A DNA stretch of 64,000 nucleotides from Clostridium sp. MB40-C1 (GTDB taxonomy: Bacteria > Bacillota > Clostridia > Clostridiales > Clostridiaceae), in contig NZ_CP133189.1 in NCBI RefSeq assembly GCF_030913655.1, positions 2,604,001 through 2,668,000 on the forward strand, written 5' to 3'. The position numbers were made by a program, and so were the translations under genes. The number at the start of each line of letters is the position of its first letter. Position 1 is the stretch's first letter. The notes beneath the pieces are model-generated. The model did no database searches. It was not told the DNA's origin and saw nothing but the letters and a program-made list of their open reading frames with translations. Of this stretch, positions 42,837 to 55,444 are shown piece after piece.

Positions 42837-43877
42837 CTATTTTTTTACATTAAATTTTACAACATCTACTCCATTATAGTAATGCTTTAATATATCTTTA
42901 TATTTTCCTCCTTGTTTTGCCATAGAATATGCACCCCATTGACTCATTCCTACACCATGTCCATATCCAGTGCAATTAATGCAAATGCTATTTTGTTCAA
43001 ATTCTATAGAAAAGTTTGAAGAAGATAATCCAAATAAGCTTCTAAACTTAGCCCCGCTAATATTTTTATCTACTATTTTTATCTGTTTTACACTTCCACC
43101 CTTACTTCTCTCTAATATTTTAATTTGATCCTTTAATGTACTAGGTGTTAGTTTACTTGAAGATACTATACTACTTAAATTATTAATAAAATCATTATAA
43201 GTATACCTAAATTGAGATTTATACTTATTTGCCTCTTCTTCGCCTGGACTATCTACACTTTTTAAATATGGAATATCTTTGCCAAAAACATCCACAGCAT
43301 CTTCTGTCTTTCCACTACTTGTAGAAAAATAATAAGGTGCCATAACTAATTTATTATCATAAGCTAAAACTTCTCCTTCTGTTTCTTCTACCGCAACTTT
43401 TAACTTATTCCAATATTCTTGTGCATATTTTTGAGGCCATGAATCCATTCTATCTTGTTTATTCATATATACTTGAAAAGCAATAGTGTCATTAACATCC
43501 CCCTCAGTAGACTTTGCCTTCTTCGCTGCTCCAAATTTCTCTAAATGAGCAAGTCCATATGTTCTAGCTGCTACAGCTTGAGCTTTTAATGCTTCCGGAT
43601 GAAAATTAGCAGGCATTTCACCAGCTACAACTCCCATAACATATTCCTCTATATTCATTGTTTTTATTTTTTTATCTTTTGTAATATACACATCTATATT
43701 TAAGTCTTTTATATCGTAATTATCTAATATAGTGTTTTTTTCTTGCAATGTTTTCATTTGATCACTTTTATTATTTTTGTGTTTTATTTGAACTTTATTA
43801 TCAATGCCAACAATTAATATTGATAAAATTAATGTGAAACATATAAATATACCTATACTCAAAAAAATTTTTTTCAT
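42837..43877 (-). CDS. spoIID: stage II sporulation protein D (peptidoglycan transglycosylase)
   Basis: 346 residues with an N-terminal anchor (about 5-25) and the SpoIID/LytB domain: IEEYVMGVVAGEMPANFHPEALKAQAVAARTYGL (about 77-110, catalytic Glu in GEMP), SSGKTEDAVDVFG, and C-terminal INCTGYGHGVGMSQWGAYSMAKQGG (about 299-323). SpoIID degrades glycan strands with SpoIIP and SpoIIM during engulfment. It sits between murA and spoIIQ as in other clostridia. AGGGGA lies upstream of the ATG. Confidence 0.97.
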   Translation of the reverse strand: MKKIFLSIGIFICFTLILSILIVGIDNKVQIKHKNNKSDQMKTLQEKNTILDNYDIKDLNIDVYITKDKKIKTMNIEEYVMGVVAGEMPANFHPEALKAQAVAARTYGLAHLEKFGAAKKAKSTEGDVNDTIAFQVYMNKQDRMDSWPQKYAQEYWNKLKVAVEETEGEVLAYDNKLVMAPYYFSTSSGKTEDAVDVFGKDIPYLKSVDSPGEEEANKYKSQFRYTYNDFINNLSSIVSSSKLTPSTLKDQIKILERSKGGSVKQIKIVDKNISGAKFRSLFGLSSSNFSIEFEQNSICINCTGYGHGVGMSQWGAYSMAKQGGKYKDILKHYYNGVDVVKFNVKK

Positions 43878-44079
43878 ACAGTTGTCCCCTAACCTTTTTA
43901 AATCAAAAATATATTTATTTTATGCCTATCTATACTAACATCCACATTCTCTTGAAAATGGGAGTAAAAAATAACATAACCCTGGATAACATATTCTACT
44001 AGTACATTATATTTGTATTATCTTTGTGATTAAAAAATAACCAATAAATAAATTAAATATTTTTAAGCATTATTAAACT

Positions 44080-44260
44080 GAGGAAATTGCATAATTAAAA
44101 ACCTAGAATGCGAAATGCAAGTTTTGTTGTGAACAGCGCCTTAAAATTTTTCCTTTACTATATTTTGAGTTTATTCTGACCCTAAAAAGACAAATTTTCG
44201 AAGCAGTGAACAATGAAACTTGCATGTAGATATGCTGTTTACAAATTATGCAATTTCCTC
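44080..44260. repeat. 181-bp palindromic element with perfect 17-bp ends
   Basis: Terminal arms 44080-44096 and 44244-44260 are exact reverse complements. Inside, a second pair of arms around TGCAAGTTT (about 44116) and AAACTTGCA (about 44216) pairs with mismatches. Its right end recurs at 11520-11538. No reading frame is present. Confidence 0.65.
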
Positions 44261-44285
44261 AACTTATTATTAAAGTTTAAAATAT

Positions 44286-44328
44286 AAAAAAATCAAGCCA
44301 TATACACCTCTTACTATATAGCTTGATT
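44286..44328 (-). terminator. terminator after murA
   Basis: An AATCAAGC/GCTTGATT stem (44321-44328 with 44291-44298) with further ATATA pairing and a T-run on the minus strand. Confidence 0.75.
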
Positions 44329-44371
44329 ATCTGTATTTTAATTATTGTTTTTGTCTATCATTAACAATCTT

Positions 44372-45628
44372 TTATTCAACTTCAACCTTCTCAATATAAG
44401 CACCTAATTTTCTAAACTTGCCATCTATATCAACATATCCCCTCTCTATATGATATATGTTTCCAACCTTAGTATATCCTTCTGAAGCAAGTGCTGCAAT
44501 TATGAGAGCTGCTCCAGCTCTCAAATCTGTGGCTTTAACATCACATCCAGTAAGTATATCTACTCCTTCAATTACAGCACATCTACCATCAATTTTTATA
44601 TTCGCACCCATCCTTTTAAGCTCCCCTACATGCATAAACCTATTTTCAAAAATAGTTTCTGTTATTAAACTTGTTCCTTTTATAGTACATAATAAGCTCA
44701 TCATTTGAGCTTGCATATCTGTTGGAAAACCTGGATAAGGCATAGTTTTAATATCAATAGGACTAAATTCTCTGTCTCCATCTACCATTATACTTTCGCC
44801 TAAGCTTTCTATATCCACTCCTACTTCTCTTAATTTTGCAATAATAGGCTTTAAATGTTCTTCTCTGATTCCATTTATTTTTATTTTGCCTCTTGTTATT
44901 GCAGCTCCCACCATATAAGTGCCTGCTTCTATTCTATCAGGTATAGGAGTATATTCGATTCCTCTTAATTTTTTTACTCCCTGTATCTTAATATTATTTG
45001 TTCCTGCTCCACTTATTTTTGCTCCCATAGCATTTAGAAAATTTGCTAAATCTTGAACTTCGGGCTCTCCTGCAGCATTTTCTATTATAGTTTCTCCTTC
45101 AGCTAAAATAGCTGCCATCATTATATTTTCTGTAGCACCTACAGAAGGAAAATCTAAATATATTTTATTTCCTATTAATTTATTAGCATAAACCTCTACA
45201 TAACCATGACCTAATTTTATTTCTGCCCCTAATGCGCTAAACCCCTTTAAATGCAAATCAATAGGTCTAGTGCCTATGTTACAACCACCTGGTAGAGAAA
45301 TTCTGAATTTACCAAATCTTGAGATCATTGGCCCCATTACTAAAAAAGATGCCCTCATCTTCTTTACTAGATCACTATCAGGTTCAATATTTTTTAAATT
45401 TGAATTATCAATAACTATCCTGTCTTTTTCAATACTTATATTGGAATTAACAGATTTCAAAACATCACATATAACAAAAACATCCTTAAGCAGTGGCGCT
45501 TTATTTATTACACAAGTCTCTTCACACAGCATACTGCACGCAATGATAGGAAGTACAGCATTTTTAGCAGAGCTTATATCTATTTCTCCATTTAATCTTT
45601 TACCACCCTTAACTAATATCTCTTTCAT
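44372..45628 (-). CDS. murA: UDP-N-acetylglucosamine 1-carboxyvinyltransferase
   Basis: 418 residues of the EPSP-synthase fold. Substrate Lys-Asn motif SAKNAVLPII (about 20-29) and the PEP-binding Cys116 in LPGGCNIGTRPIDLHLKG are both present, so fosfomycin sensitivity is expected from this residue. MurA catalyses the first committed step of peptidoglycan synthesis. It follows ywmB by 29 bases and likely shares its transcript. The ATG follows GGAGAGG. Confidence 0.97.
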   Translation of the reverse strand: MKEILVKGGKRLNGEIDISSAKNAVLPIIACSMLCEETCVINKAPLLKDVFVICDVLKSVNSNISIEKDRIVIDNSNLKNIEPDSDLVKKMRASFLVMGPMISRFGKFRISLPGGCNIGTRPIDLHLKGFSALGAEIKLGHGYVEVYANKLIGNKIYLDFPSVGATENIMMAAILAEGETIIENAAGEPEVQDLANFLNAMGAKISGAGTNNIKIQGVKKLRGIEYTPIPDRIEAGTYMVGAAITRGKIKINGIREEHLKPIIAKLREVGVDIESLGESIMVDGDREFSPIDIKTMPYPGFPTDMQAQMMSLLCTIKGTSLITETIFENRFMHVGELKRMGANIKIDGRCAVIEGVDILTGCDVKATDLRAGAALIIAALASEGYTKVGNIYHIERGYVDIDGKFRKLGAYIEKVEVE

Positions 45629-45657
45629 AACATCCTCTCCATTCCACTGTTCTTTGG

Positions 45658-46359
45658 CTAATATGGTACAAATATTTCTGGGGTTCCAATAATAATATAA
45701 TTTCCTGATGAATATTTACATACTGCAAAATTAAAATCAATTAACTTATCTCCATTTTTTATAGGTTTATATTTACCAGTATATGCTGATGAACTGTATC
45801 CATTTTGAATTTTAATCGTAGAAAGAGCTGTTATTCCTTCACTTTCAAGATGATTAACTATTTTTTCATTAATACAACTTATATTATCTTTATCATTTAA
45901 CTTAGCCTTTAAATATATCCACCATAGTGTTTTTTCTTTTGTCATATGACTAGTTAATTTTTCAATTTTATCTTTTAGATCCTGTGTGTTGTTCTGATGA
46001 TTTTTTTGTATAATTTGTAATGATACATTTTTTTCTTCACTATCATTATTAAATTCTATATGCCCTTCGCTGTGTTCATCCTGAAACCTTATTATAATAT
46101 TGCCTTTATCTCTAGAAATTTTTTCACTATAATTTTTATATTCTTTACTTATTTGAGTAATAAAATCATTGTGAAGTTCTTGTCCATTTTTGTAAGTTTT
46201 AAAATGAGTTTTTACACCACATTCTTCTACACAACCCTTAGATTCATCAAGTATACAACTAAATAAATCCAAATTTTTATATCCATAAGAAATTTTGTGA
46301 TTTAATATAACTGATAAAAAAATGAATATTATTATAGATACTTTAGTGTTTTTTGACAT
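45658..46359 (-). CDS. ywmB: YwmB family exported protein
   Basis: 233 residues with a signal/anchor (about 6-25). The middle shows a repeating strand-helix pattern (GNIIIRFQDEHSEGHIEFN ... SLQIIQKN), and a long alpha-beta C-terminal half ends NFAVCKYSSGNYIIIGTPEIFVPY. The family is annotated as YwmB (TATA-box-binding-like fold) and sits before murA and spoIID in B. subtilis too. Role unknown; the position suggests the cell envelope. The symbol rests on synteny and general pattern. Confidence 0.75.
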   Translation of the reverse strand: MSKNTKVSIIIFIFLSVILNHKISYGYKNLDLFSCILDESKGCVEECGVKTHFKTYKNGQELHNDFITQISKEYKNYSEKISRDKGNIIIRFQDEHSEGHIEFNNDSEEKNVSLQIIQKNHQNNTQDLKDKIEKLTSHMTKEKTLWWIYLKAKLNDKDNISCINEKIVNHLESEGITALSTIKIQNGYSSSAYTGKYKPIKNGDKLIDFNFAVCKYSSGNYIIIGTPEIFVPY

Positions 46360-46463
46360 TATTACCCACCTACCTTCATCTTTAGATTATTAACTTTAAA
46401 TCTGTAAATTATACTTTAAATATAGTATTAATATATAAAAATTCACATTAAAGTGTGATAAAG

Positions 46464-46485
46464 TAAGGCTATGTTTTAAAAAATT
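46464..46485. repeat. 22-bp dispersed repeat, copy 2
   Basis: Exact match to 4411-4432. A partial reverse complement (TTTTTTAACATAG) follows at about 46518-46530, so this copy is inside a loose inverted repeat. Confidence 0.6.
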
Positions 46486-46539
46486 AAAGAAGTTTTAAAA
46501 GAGTGTAAAAATCAATATTTTTTAACATAGTATAAAACA

Positions 46540-46581
46540 AAAGATGGTTCGAATAATAAATTTATTATTCAAACCATCTTT
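46540..46581 (-). terminator. terminator of the F-ATPase operon
   Basis: A near-perfect 20-bp stem (46561-46581 with 46540-46560, one mismatch) and a T-rich tail on the minus strand, 11 bases after the atpC stop. Confidence 0.85.
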
Positions 46582-46591
46582 ACTTTATATA

Positions 46592-46996
46592 TTATTTAAC
46601 TTCTTTTGTTTTAATTCTCATAAGTGATCTTAAAAGGGATAGTTTAGCCCTTTCTACATCAATATCACTCTTTTCATTTAACCTTTTTTCTGCTCTTGCT
46701 TTAGACTTTTCAGCTCTATCTATATCAATCTCATTTGGCCATTCACATGTATCGCAAAGCATTATAATTTCATTTTCCATTACCTTTAAAATTCCTGAAG
46801 ATGAAAAAAATTTTTTTCTTTCACCTTTTTCATCTACAAATTCAGAAATAGTGGGTTTTAATATAGCTACTAAAGGTAAATGTTCTGGCAAAATCCCTAT
46901 TTGACCTTCTACACTCTCTGTATTTAATTGCGCTATTTCTCCTTTATAAAATTCTTTATTTGGAGTAATAACTGATAGCTTAACAATTTCTGCCAT
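46592..46996 (-). CDS. atpC: F-type ATP synthase epsilon subunit
   Basis: 134 residues: an N-terminal ten-stranded beta sandwich (about 1-85, LSVITPNKEFYKGEIAQLNTESVEGQIGILPEHLPLVAILKP) and a C-terminal helical hairpin (about 88-130, DIDRAEKSKARAEKRLNE). The epsilon subunit couples the rotor to the catalytic head and can inhibit it. It is the last gene of atpIBEFHAGDC and lies 18 bases after atpD. Confidence 0.97.
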   Translation of the reverse strand: MAEIVKLSVITPNKEFYKGEIAQLNTESVEGQIGILPEHLPLVAILKPTISEFVDEKGERKKFFSSSGILKVMENEIIMLCDTCEWPNEIDIDRAEKSKARAEKRLNEKSDIDVERAKLSLLRSLMRIKTKEVK

Positions 46997-47014
46997 TATA
47001 TCAATCTCCTAATC

Positions 47015-49289
<2,275 letters not shown>

Positions 49290-49316
49290 ACTTCACCTCC
49301 TAAAGATAAAATCTCT

Positions 49317-50825
49317 TTAAGCTAAAAATATTTTTTTAAATTCTTCTATAGCATTATTAAGTTCCTCTTTAATGCTATCTGTTAATTGCTTTTCTTTTAA
49401 AATTTCTTTACCTAAATTTCTATGATGAGTATCAACATATTCTAAAAATTCTTTTTCGAATTTTTTAATTTCCGATACCTTCACATCAGCTAAATAATCA
49501 TTAACAGCAGCATATAAAATAATTATCTGTTTTTCTACTGGCATAGGATTATATTGATCCTGTTTTAATATCTCAACTAATCTCTTACCTTTTTCAAGCC
49601 TCGATTTTGATTCTTTATCAAGATCTGAACCAAACTGTGCAAATGCAGCCAACTCTCTATACTGTGCAAGTTCTAACCTTAGAGTACCTGATACTTGCTT
49701 CATTGCCTTTATTTGAGCGTTTCCTCCAACACGTGAAACTGATATACCTGCATTTACTGCTGGCTTTTGTCCTGAATAGAACAGCTCTGTTTCTAAGAAT
49801 ATTTGGCCGTCAGTAATAGATATAACATTAGTTGGTATATACGCTGTAACATCTCCTGCAAGAGTTTCTATTATAGGTAAAGCTGTTAAAGAACCGCCTC
49901 CTAATTTATCAGAAAGTCTAGCAGCCCTTTCTAATAGTCTAGAATGAATGTAAAATACATCTCCAGGATATGCTTCCCTTCCAGGTGGTCTCCTTAGTAA
50001 TAATGACATTGTTCTATAAGATACTGCATGCTTTGACAAATCATCATATACAATCAGAACATCTTCACCTTTATTCATAAAATACTCACCCATACTACAT
50101 CCTGCATATGGAGATAAGAATTGAAGAGGAGCTGAATCTGATGCTGTAGATGACACTACTATTGTATAATCCATAGCACCCATTTCAGTTAACGTATTTA
50201 CTATGTGTGCTACAGTAGATTGCTTTTGTCCTATGGCAACATATATACATTTAACGTTTTTGCCTTTTTGATTTAATATAGCATCTATAGCAATTGCTGT
50301 TTTACCAACTTGTCTGTCTCCTATGATAAGTTCTCTTTGACCTTTTCCTATAGGAATCATAGAGTCTATTGACTTAATACCCGTTTGAAGTGGTTCTTTA
50401 ACTGATTGTCTTTTTATAACTCCAGGAGCCTCTACTTCAATAGGTCTAGTTTCTGTAGTTTTTATAGGTCCTTTCCCATCAAGAGGATTTCCCAAAGAGT
50501 CAACCACTCTACCAACTAGTTCTTCCCCTACAGGTACTTCAACTACTTTCCCTGTACTTTTAACTATATCTCCTTCTTTAATACCTTTCTCTGATCCTAA
50601 CAAAACACATCCAACATTATCTTGCTCAAGGTTAAGAGCCATACCATATATATTATTAGGGAATATTAAAAGTTCCCCTTCCATACAATCTTCTAATCCA
50701 TAAACTCTAGCTACACCATCACCTATTTGAATAATGGTACCAGAATCTACTGTTTGTATTTTTTTCTCATATTTTTGTATCTCTTTTTTTATTATTGAAG
50801 TAATTTCATCAGGTCTAATATTCAT
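49317..50825 (-). CDS. atpA: F-type ATP synthase alpha subunit
   Basis: 502 residues. P-loop [15 protein letters not shown] (about 169-183), the visible Arg-containing [30 protein letters not shown] and the C-terminal helical domain are typical. It carries non-catalytic nucleotide sites and the Arg finger of the F1 head. It lies 27 bases after atpH. Confidence 0.99.
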   Translation of the reverse strand: MNIRPDEITSIIKKEIQKYEKKIQTVDSGTIIQIGDGVARVYGLEDCMEGELLIFPNNIYGMALNLEQDNVGCVLLGSEKGIKEGDIVKSTGKVVEVPVGEELVGRVVDSLGNPLDGKGPIKTTETRPIEVEAPGVIKRQSVKEPLQTGIKSIDSMIPIGKGQRELIIGDRQVGKTAIAIDAILNQKGKNVKCIYVAIGQKQSTVAHIVNTLTEMGAMDYTIVVSSTASDSAPLQFLSPYAGCSMGEYFMNKGEDVLIVYDDLSKHAVSYRTMSLLLRRPPGREAYPGDVFYIHSRLLERAARLSDKLGGGSLTALPIIETLAGDVTAYIPTNVISITDGQIFLETELFYSGQKPAVNAGISVSRVGGNAQIKAMKQVSGTLRLELAQYRELAAFAQFGSDLDKESKSRLEKGKRLVEILKQDQYNPMPVEKQIIILYAAVNDYLADVKVSEIKKFEKEFLEYVDTHHRNLGKEILKEKQLTDSIKEELNNAIEEFKKIFLA

Positions 50826-50851
50826 AGGCTCACCTCTTTTCTAATCTATAT

Positions 50852-51388
50852 CTAATTGCTTAATACTAACTCGTTAATTTCTTCAAACTTTGATCTTATG
50901 CTTCCATCAATTACATCATCGCCTACTCTAACATACACCCCGCCAATTAAGTTCTTGTCTATTTCTTCCTTTAATATTATTGTTTTTCTATATTTATTTT
51001 CTAATTTTTTAATTAATTCTTTTTTCTCTTCTGCATTTAAAGGAATTACTGTTTTGACATGGGCAACAAGCTTATTTCCATTTTGTAGATGAATTTTCTC
51101 CATCTGTTTAATTTTTTCTTTCATGTAAAGAATTCTATCTTTTTCTATTAATAAAAGCATAAAACTTAATAAATCATCATATATTTTGTCTTTAAATATT
51201 TCTGTAAATAATTCTTTTTTTCTTGATGTACTTATCTCTGGATGTCTAATAATCTTTTGTATTTCTTCATTACCCTCTAATAACTCTATAATTTCTTTTC
51301 CTTCTTGTATATATTCCTCTACCTTATCTTTTTCCTTAGCTACCTCATATAATGCTAGAGCATATCTCCTATCAAGATATTCATACAT
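50852..51388 (-). CDS. atpH: F-type ATP synthase delta subunit
   Basis: 178 residues, the usual OSCP/delta length. N-terminal helical part ([20 protein letters not shown]) and the C-terminal [23 protein letters not shown] signature (about 149-171). It joins the alpha subunits to the peripheral stalk. It begins two bases after the atpF stop. Confidence 0.97.
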   Translation of the reverse strand: MYEYLDRRYALALYEVAKEKDKVEEYIQEGKEIIELLEGNEEIQKIIRHPEISTSRKKELFTEIFKDKIYDDLLSFMLLLIEKDRILYMKEKIKQMEKIHLQNGNKLVAHVKTVIPLNAEEKKELIKKLENKYRKTIILKEEIDKNLIGGVYVRVGDDVIDGSIRSKFEEINELVLSN

Positions 51389-51390
51389 AA

Positions 51391-51870
51391 TTAATTACCT
51401 ACCTTAGCAATAAAATCCTGTATAAGTTGTCTATGTTTTTCCTCATCTATAGTTTCTTCTAAAACCTTAGAAGATAACTGTATAGCTAAGCTTATAGCAT
51501 TTTGTTTAATGTCGTCTTCTGCTTTTTCTTTTTGTCTTTCAATTTCCTTATTTGATCTTTCCATGATTTTCTCTGCTTCTATATGAGCTTCGGATATTAT
51601 TTCTTCAGATACTTTTTCCGCCTTTAATTTGTATTGCTGAACTATTTCTTTTCCTTGAACTTTTGCTTCTCTTATTTCTTTTTCACTTTCTACTTTAAAA
51701 ATTTCTGCCTGCTTTTTATCTTCTTCTGCTTTCTTTATGTTACTTTCTATCTCATTTTTTCTTGAATCTATAGTATCATTTACAGGTTTAAATAAAAAAT
51801 GTTTCAGTATAAGGTATAATAGTCCAAAATTTATTAAAGTGTATATAATTATTCGTATATTTATTTTCAT
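51391..51870 (-). CDS. atpF: F-type ATP synthase b subunit
   Basis: 159 residues: one N-terminal membrane span (about 5-25, [21 protein letters not shown]) and a long charged coiled coil ([30 protein letters not shown] and on). It forms the peripheral stalk as a dimer. The start is 46 bases after atpE. Confidence 0.97.
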   Translation of the reverse strand: MKINIRIIIYTLINFGLLYLILKHFLFKPVNDTIDSRKNEIESNIKKAEEDKKQAEIFKVESEKEIREAKVQGKEIVQQYKLKAEKVSEEIISEAHIEAEKIMERSNKEIERQKEKAEDDIKQNAISLAIQLSSKVLEETIDEEKHRQLIQDFIAKVGN

Positions 51871-51916
51871 TCCTTGTAAAAGCCTCCCTTCAAGCTTATA
51901 ACTTTGGGGATTATTC

Positions 51917-52168
51917 TTATAATGTAACTTTAAATACTAATAACAATCCTATAAGGAAAGCATAAATAGCAGTTGCTTCTGAGAGAGCACCACCAACTAC
52001 TAATGTACTCATAATTTTTCCACTTGCCTCTGGTTGTCTTGAAACACCTTCAACAGCTTTAGCTGTAGCATTTCCTGTTCCTACTCCTCCACCTATACAT
52101 CCTAAAGCAGCTAACCCTGCTCCTATAGCTGACATTCCAGCTACAAATGCTTCTGAACTAATATTCAT
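51917..52168 (-). CDS. atpE: F-type ATP synthase c subunit
   Basis: 83 residues, two membrane helices joined by the RQPE loop (SRQPEASG). The ion-binding Glu lies in [13 protein letters not shown] (Glu64). Compared with the Na+ type (Ilyobacter: GQG in helix 1 and AES-T in helix 2) the Gln is Thr and the Ser is Ala, so proton coupling is more likely. This is an inference from ligands, not a measurement. A GGAGG site precedes the ATG. Confidence 0.97.
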   Translation of the reverse strand: MNISSEAFVAGMSAIGAGLAALGCIGGGVGTGNATAKAVEGVSRQPEASGKIMSTLVVGGALSEATAIYAFLIGLLLVFKVTL

Positions 52169-52228
52169 ATTTCTTTCCTCCTATGTCTTTTGTTTTAATT
52201 TATATACATCACAATTACTGTGACTGAA

Positions 52229-52909
52229 TCAATGTTCTGATATTACTTTAATATTTATCATAGTTAGCATAACAAAAATCAACATTTGAATACCTCCATC
52301 AAACACATCAAAGTAAAAATGAAGAGGTATCGGAATTCCTAATTGAGCTATTCCAAAAGGTGCTTTTCCCAATGCTCCATAAACTAATTCCATAATTACT
52401 ACAGCTGCAGTTATGTTCCCAAACAATCTTAAACTTAGAGATATTGGTAACATTATTCTTTCCATTATATTTATAGGAAGTAATGGTATTATAGGCTTAG
52501 CATATCCAATGAAATAGTGCTTAATACCTTGTTTTTTAATTGCATATGCTTGAACAACTATAAATGTAATCAAGGCTATTCCAAGTACTACACTAAAATC
52601 TTTAGTTGGCGGTTCAATTCCTACCAATCCAACCATATTCATTATTAATAAAAAAATAATTAATGTACCTATGTAAGGTATAAAGTTTTTACATTCTTCT
52701 CCCATATTATCAGTTACAAACTTATTTATAAAACTTACAAACACCTCAACTGCACTTTGTTTTCTATCTGGAATTTTCTTCAAACTTCTTGTTGCATTTA
52801 TAACAATTATCGAAACTATAGCTATTATTATCCATTGAATTACAATAGCTTCAGTAACCCCAAAGTTTTGTCCCAAAAAATTATTTAATGGTTTCGATCC
52901 CATATCCAT
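52229..52909 (-). CDS. atpB: F-type ATP synthase a subunit
   Basis: 226 residues from the ATG at 52909, with AGAGG upstream at the end of atpI; an in-frame ATG 18 bases earlier sits inside atpI. Five to six membrane spans. The essential Arg lies in MLPISLSLRLFGNITAAVVIMEL (about 156-178). It forms the ion half-channels beside the c-ring. Confidence 0.97.
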   Translation of the reverse strand: MDMGSKPLNNFLGQNFGVTEAIVIQWIIIAIVSIIVINATRSLKKIPDRKQSAVEVFVSFINKFVTDNMGEECKNFIPYIGTLIIFLLIMNMVGLVGIEPPTKDFSVVLGIALITFIVVQAYAIKKQGIKHYFIGYAKPIIPLLPINIMERIMLPISLSLRLFGNITAAVVIMELVYGALGKAPFGIAQLGIPIPLHFYFDVFDGGIQMLIFVMLTMINIKVISEH

Positions 52910-52913
52910 AAGC

Positions 52914-53291
52914 TCACATCCTCTCATCCTTATTTTGTAGGGAATATATTAAAATAGATATATAATGAGCATTGTAACCTAAAACATAAGCTACTACATT
53001 AAATTTATTATGCTTAAATAATAGTGCTCCTATTATAGTTGCCAAAATTATTCTAAAAAAATAACTTAAAGAAACTAAATAAGTACGGTTTATATTTTTT
53101 CCTAAAAACACATAATTTATTGTATAAGTATTTATATAAAAATTTATAACAGCTAATATATAGCCCAAGAGAAAAAAAAGTATATATTTGTTATTACTTG
53201 TAAAAAAAGCAATGAGTATTATTGTCATCATAAGTATATCTATGTAAGTTGTTTTTCTAATCATGTAAGATAGCTCTTCTGCCTTTTTCAT
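52914..53291 (-). CDS. atpI: ATP synthase subunit I (AtpI) family membrane protein
   Basis: 125 residues from the ATG at 53291, which has a GGAGG site; an earlier in-frame ATG has none. Four membrane spans are visible (for example IDILMMTIILIAFFTS and YILFFLLGYILAVINFYINT). AtpI-like proteins assist c-ring assembly or Mg2+ handling in other bacteria. It is the first gene of the F-ATPase operon. Confidence 0.88.
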   Translation of the reverse strand: MKKAEELSYMIRKTTYIDILMMTIILIAFFTSNNKYILFFLLGYILAVINFYINTYTINYVFLGKNINRTYLVSLSYFFRIILATIIGALLFKHNKFNVVAYVLGYNAHYISILIYSLQNKDERM

Positions 53292-53322
53292 TTTTCCTCC
53301 AACATTAAATATAATATACTTT

Positions 53323-53350
53323 ATTATAGTATCTATATTTTCATATTCAA
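53323..53350 (-). promoter_or_regulatory. promoter of the F-ATPase operon
   Basis: TTGAAT (53350-53345) and TATAAT (53328-53323) on the minus strand with 16 bases between them, 32 bases ahead of the atpI start. Confidence 0.6.
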
Positions 53351-54259
53351 ACCTCATTTATATTCAAATTCCTTAATATTTCTTTAAATTTCATTAAATT
53401 ATAGATATTATGTATGTTTCTTCTTATAATCTCTCTTTTATTAGCATTTTTTATGTTTTTGAATTTTCATCTTAAAATTATTTCCTTTTTCATAATTTTT
53501 AAGTGTTTTTTAAATTATTATGAAAACATTTTGATTTGTATAGTTTATGACTAACCGTCGATTTTTATTTATTAATATCTTAATTCAACTAATTTCAATT
53601 ATTGAGTTATATATATACTTATTATTCACTTTTTTTTAAAAATTTAATGTCACTTTTCTTATTTAAATTAAATTGCTACAAAAACATCACATAAATTGAT
53701 GGCAAATCTTTATTATGACCCTTTTTAATCAGTTAGATGCTACTAGTAAACAGGTTTTAAACCACCACTTAATATATAATTTTCATTCTTTTTAGATAGA
53801 TATATTTAAAATGTTAATGACTACTTTAAAACACCTTTATATAGTAGCCATTAACTAGTAATCAGTTGCAAATAACTATCAATTAAAATATGTTATTTTT
53901 CTTCATTTCGTAAGAAACTCTTTCAAACTTTAGCATTTTCATAACTTTTGTAATCGGATAGAACTTAGGTTAAAAAAATCATTAAAAATACTCTAATTTA
54001 TAACATATAAAAACTTATTTGATACTAAGTATTTAGGACTTAAAATAATAAATATCATCCTAGAGCCTTATAATGTACTTTGTTTAAAGCAAAATAGACT
54101 TCTAATGAAAATTAACTTTTCATTAGAAGTCTATTTTGCTTTACTAAAAGATTTTATTACATAAGAAATAAACTACCTCTTAACTATATACAATTATATA
54201 GTTACTGACAATTAGAATAAAATTGTGAATAACCAATCTTATTCTAATGTATCTTGTCT
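53351..54259. other. 900-bp non-coding gap between the thiolase gene and atpI
   Basis: Very AT-rich with stops in all frames. It holds an inverted repeat at 53813-53855 (arms GTTAATG-CTACT and AGTAG-CATTAAC with one mismatched pair), and the thiolase terminator at 54086-54142. I found no gene and no known RNA. Confidence 0.5.
54086..54142 (-). terminator. terminator after the thiolase gene
   Basis: A perfect 26-bp stem (54117-54142 with 54086-54111) and a five-base loop. It lies about 117 bases beyond the stop codon, longer than the usual 3' untranslated spacing. Confidence 0.85.
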
Positions 54260-55444
54260 CTATTTTTCAACAATAAGGCTAGTTCCCATGCCTCCGCCTA
54301 TGCAAAGAGTAGCTAATCCTCTCTTAGCATCTTCTCTCTTTTGCATTTCATATAATAATGTAACAAGAATTCTTGCTCCTGAACATCCTATTGGGTGTCC
54401 AATTGCTATTGCTCCTCCATTTACATTTACTCTATCCATAAATTTATTAAAACCTAATTCTCTTGATACTGCTATACTTTGTGCAGCAAAAGCTTCGTTA
54501 GCTTCTATTAAATCCATATCCTCTATCTTTAGTCCTGCTTTTTGTAATGCTTTTTCTGTTGCTCCTATTGGTCCTAATCCCATTACTGAAGGATCTACGC
54601 CCTTTGAACCATAAGATACTATTTTAGCCAATGGTTTTATTCCTAATTCATTAGCTTTTTCTTCACTCATTATTACTAAAGCTGCTGCTCCATCATTTAT
54701 TCCTGAAGCATTTCCTGCTGTAACTGATCCATCTTTTTTGAAAGCTGGTCTTAATTTTGCTAACTTTTCTTCAGTTGTTCCAAACTTTGGATATTCATCT
54801 GTATCAACTATAACTTCACCTTTTCTTGTTTTTACAACTACTGGAACTATTTCATCTTTAAATCTTCCTTCTTTTATAGCTCTTTCAGCATTTTGTTGAG
54901 ATCTTAATGAAAACGCATCTTGTTCTTCTCTTGTTATTCCATACTTTTCATTAACATTTTCAGCTGTTATTCCCATATGATATTGATTAAAGGCATCCCA
55001 TAGTCCATCTTTAATCATTTCATCTACCATTTTTCCGTCACCCATTCTCTGTCCCCATCTTCCTCCTTCGAAGATATAAGGTGCTCTTGACATATTTTCT
55101 GTTCCACCAGCAACAACTATATCTGCATCTCCAGCTTTAATTATTTGTGCTGCTAATGATACTGCTCTTAATCCTGATCCACATACTTTATTAATTGCAA
55201 AAGTTGGAACTTCTACTGGAATACCTGCATTTACAGATGATTGTCTTGATGTATTTTGTCCTAATCCAGCTTGAAGAACATGACCCATTATTACTTCATC
55301 AACCTGTTCTGGTTTTACACCAGCTCTATTTAATGCTTCTTTAATAACTGTACTTCCTAATTCTACAGCTGTTACATCCTTTAATTTTCCCCCAAATGAT
55401 CCTACAGGTGTTCTAACTGCACTTGCTATAACTACATTTTTCAT
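54260..55444 (-). CDS. thl: acetyl-CoA acetyltransferase (thiolase)
   Basis: 394 residues from the ATG at 55444 with a GGAGGGG site. The three thiolase catalytic residues are visible: Cys88 in [12 protein letters not shown], the His in [18 protein letters not shown] (about 346), and Cys in TLCIGGGMG (about 378). It condenses two acetyl-CoA to acetoacetyl-CoA, the entry to butyrate or butanol fermentation in clostridia. It is transcribed alone. Confidence 0.97.
   Translation of the reverse strand: MKNVVIASAVRTPVGSFGGKLKDVTAVELGSTVIKEALNRAGVKPEQVDEVIMGHVLQAGLGQNTSRQSSVNAGIPVEVPTFAINKVCGSGLRAVSLAAQIIKAGDADIVVAGGTENMSRAPYIFEGGRWGQRMGDGKMVDEMIKDGLWDAFNQYHMGITAENVNEKYGITREEQDAFSLRSQQNAERAIKEGRFKDEIVPVVVKTRKGEVIVDTDEYPKFGTTEEKLAKLRPAFKKDGSVTAGNASGINDGAAALVIMSEEKANELGIKPLAKIVSYGSKGVDPSVMGLGPIGATEKALQKAGLKIEDMDLIEANEAFAAQSIAVSRELGFNKFMDRVNVNGGAIAIGHPIGCSGARILVTLLYEMQKREDAKRGLATLCIGGGMGTSLIVEK

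Larger units (their letters stand above)
43878..44371. other. non-coding stretch upstream of spoIID
   Basis: Contains the palindromic element at 44080-44260, the murA terminator and AT-rich DNA that should hold the spoIID promoter (probably sigma-E dependent, not resolved by eye). No gene seen. Confidence 0.5.
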
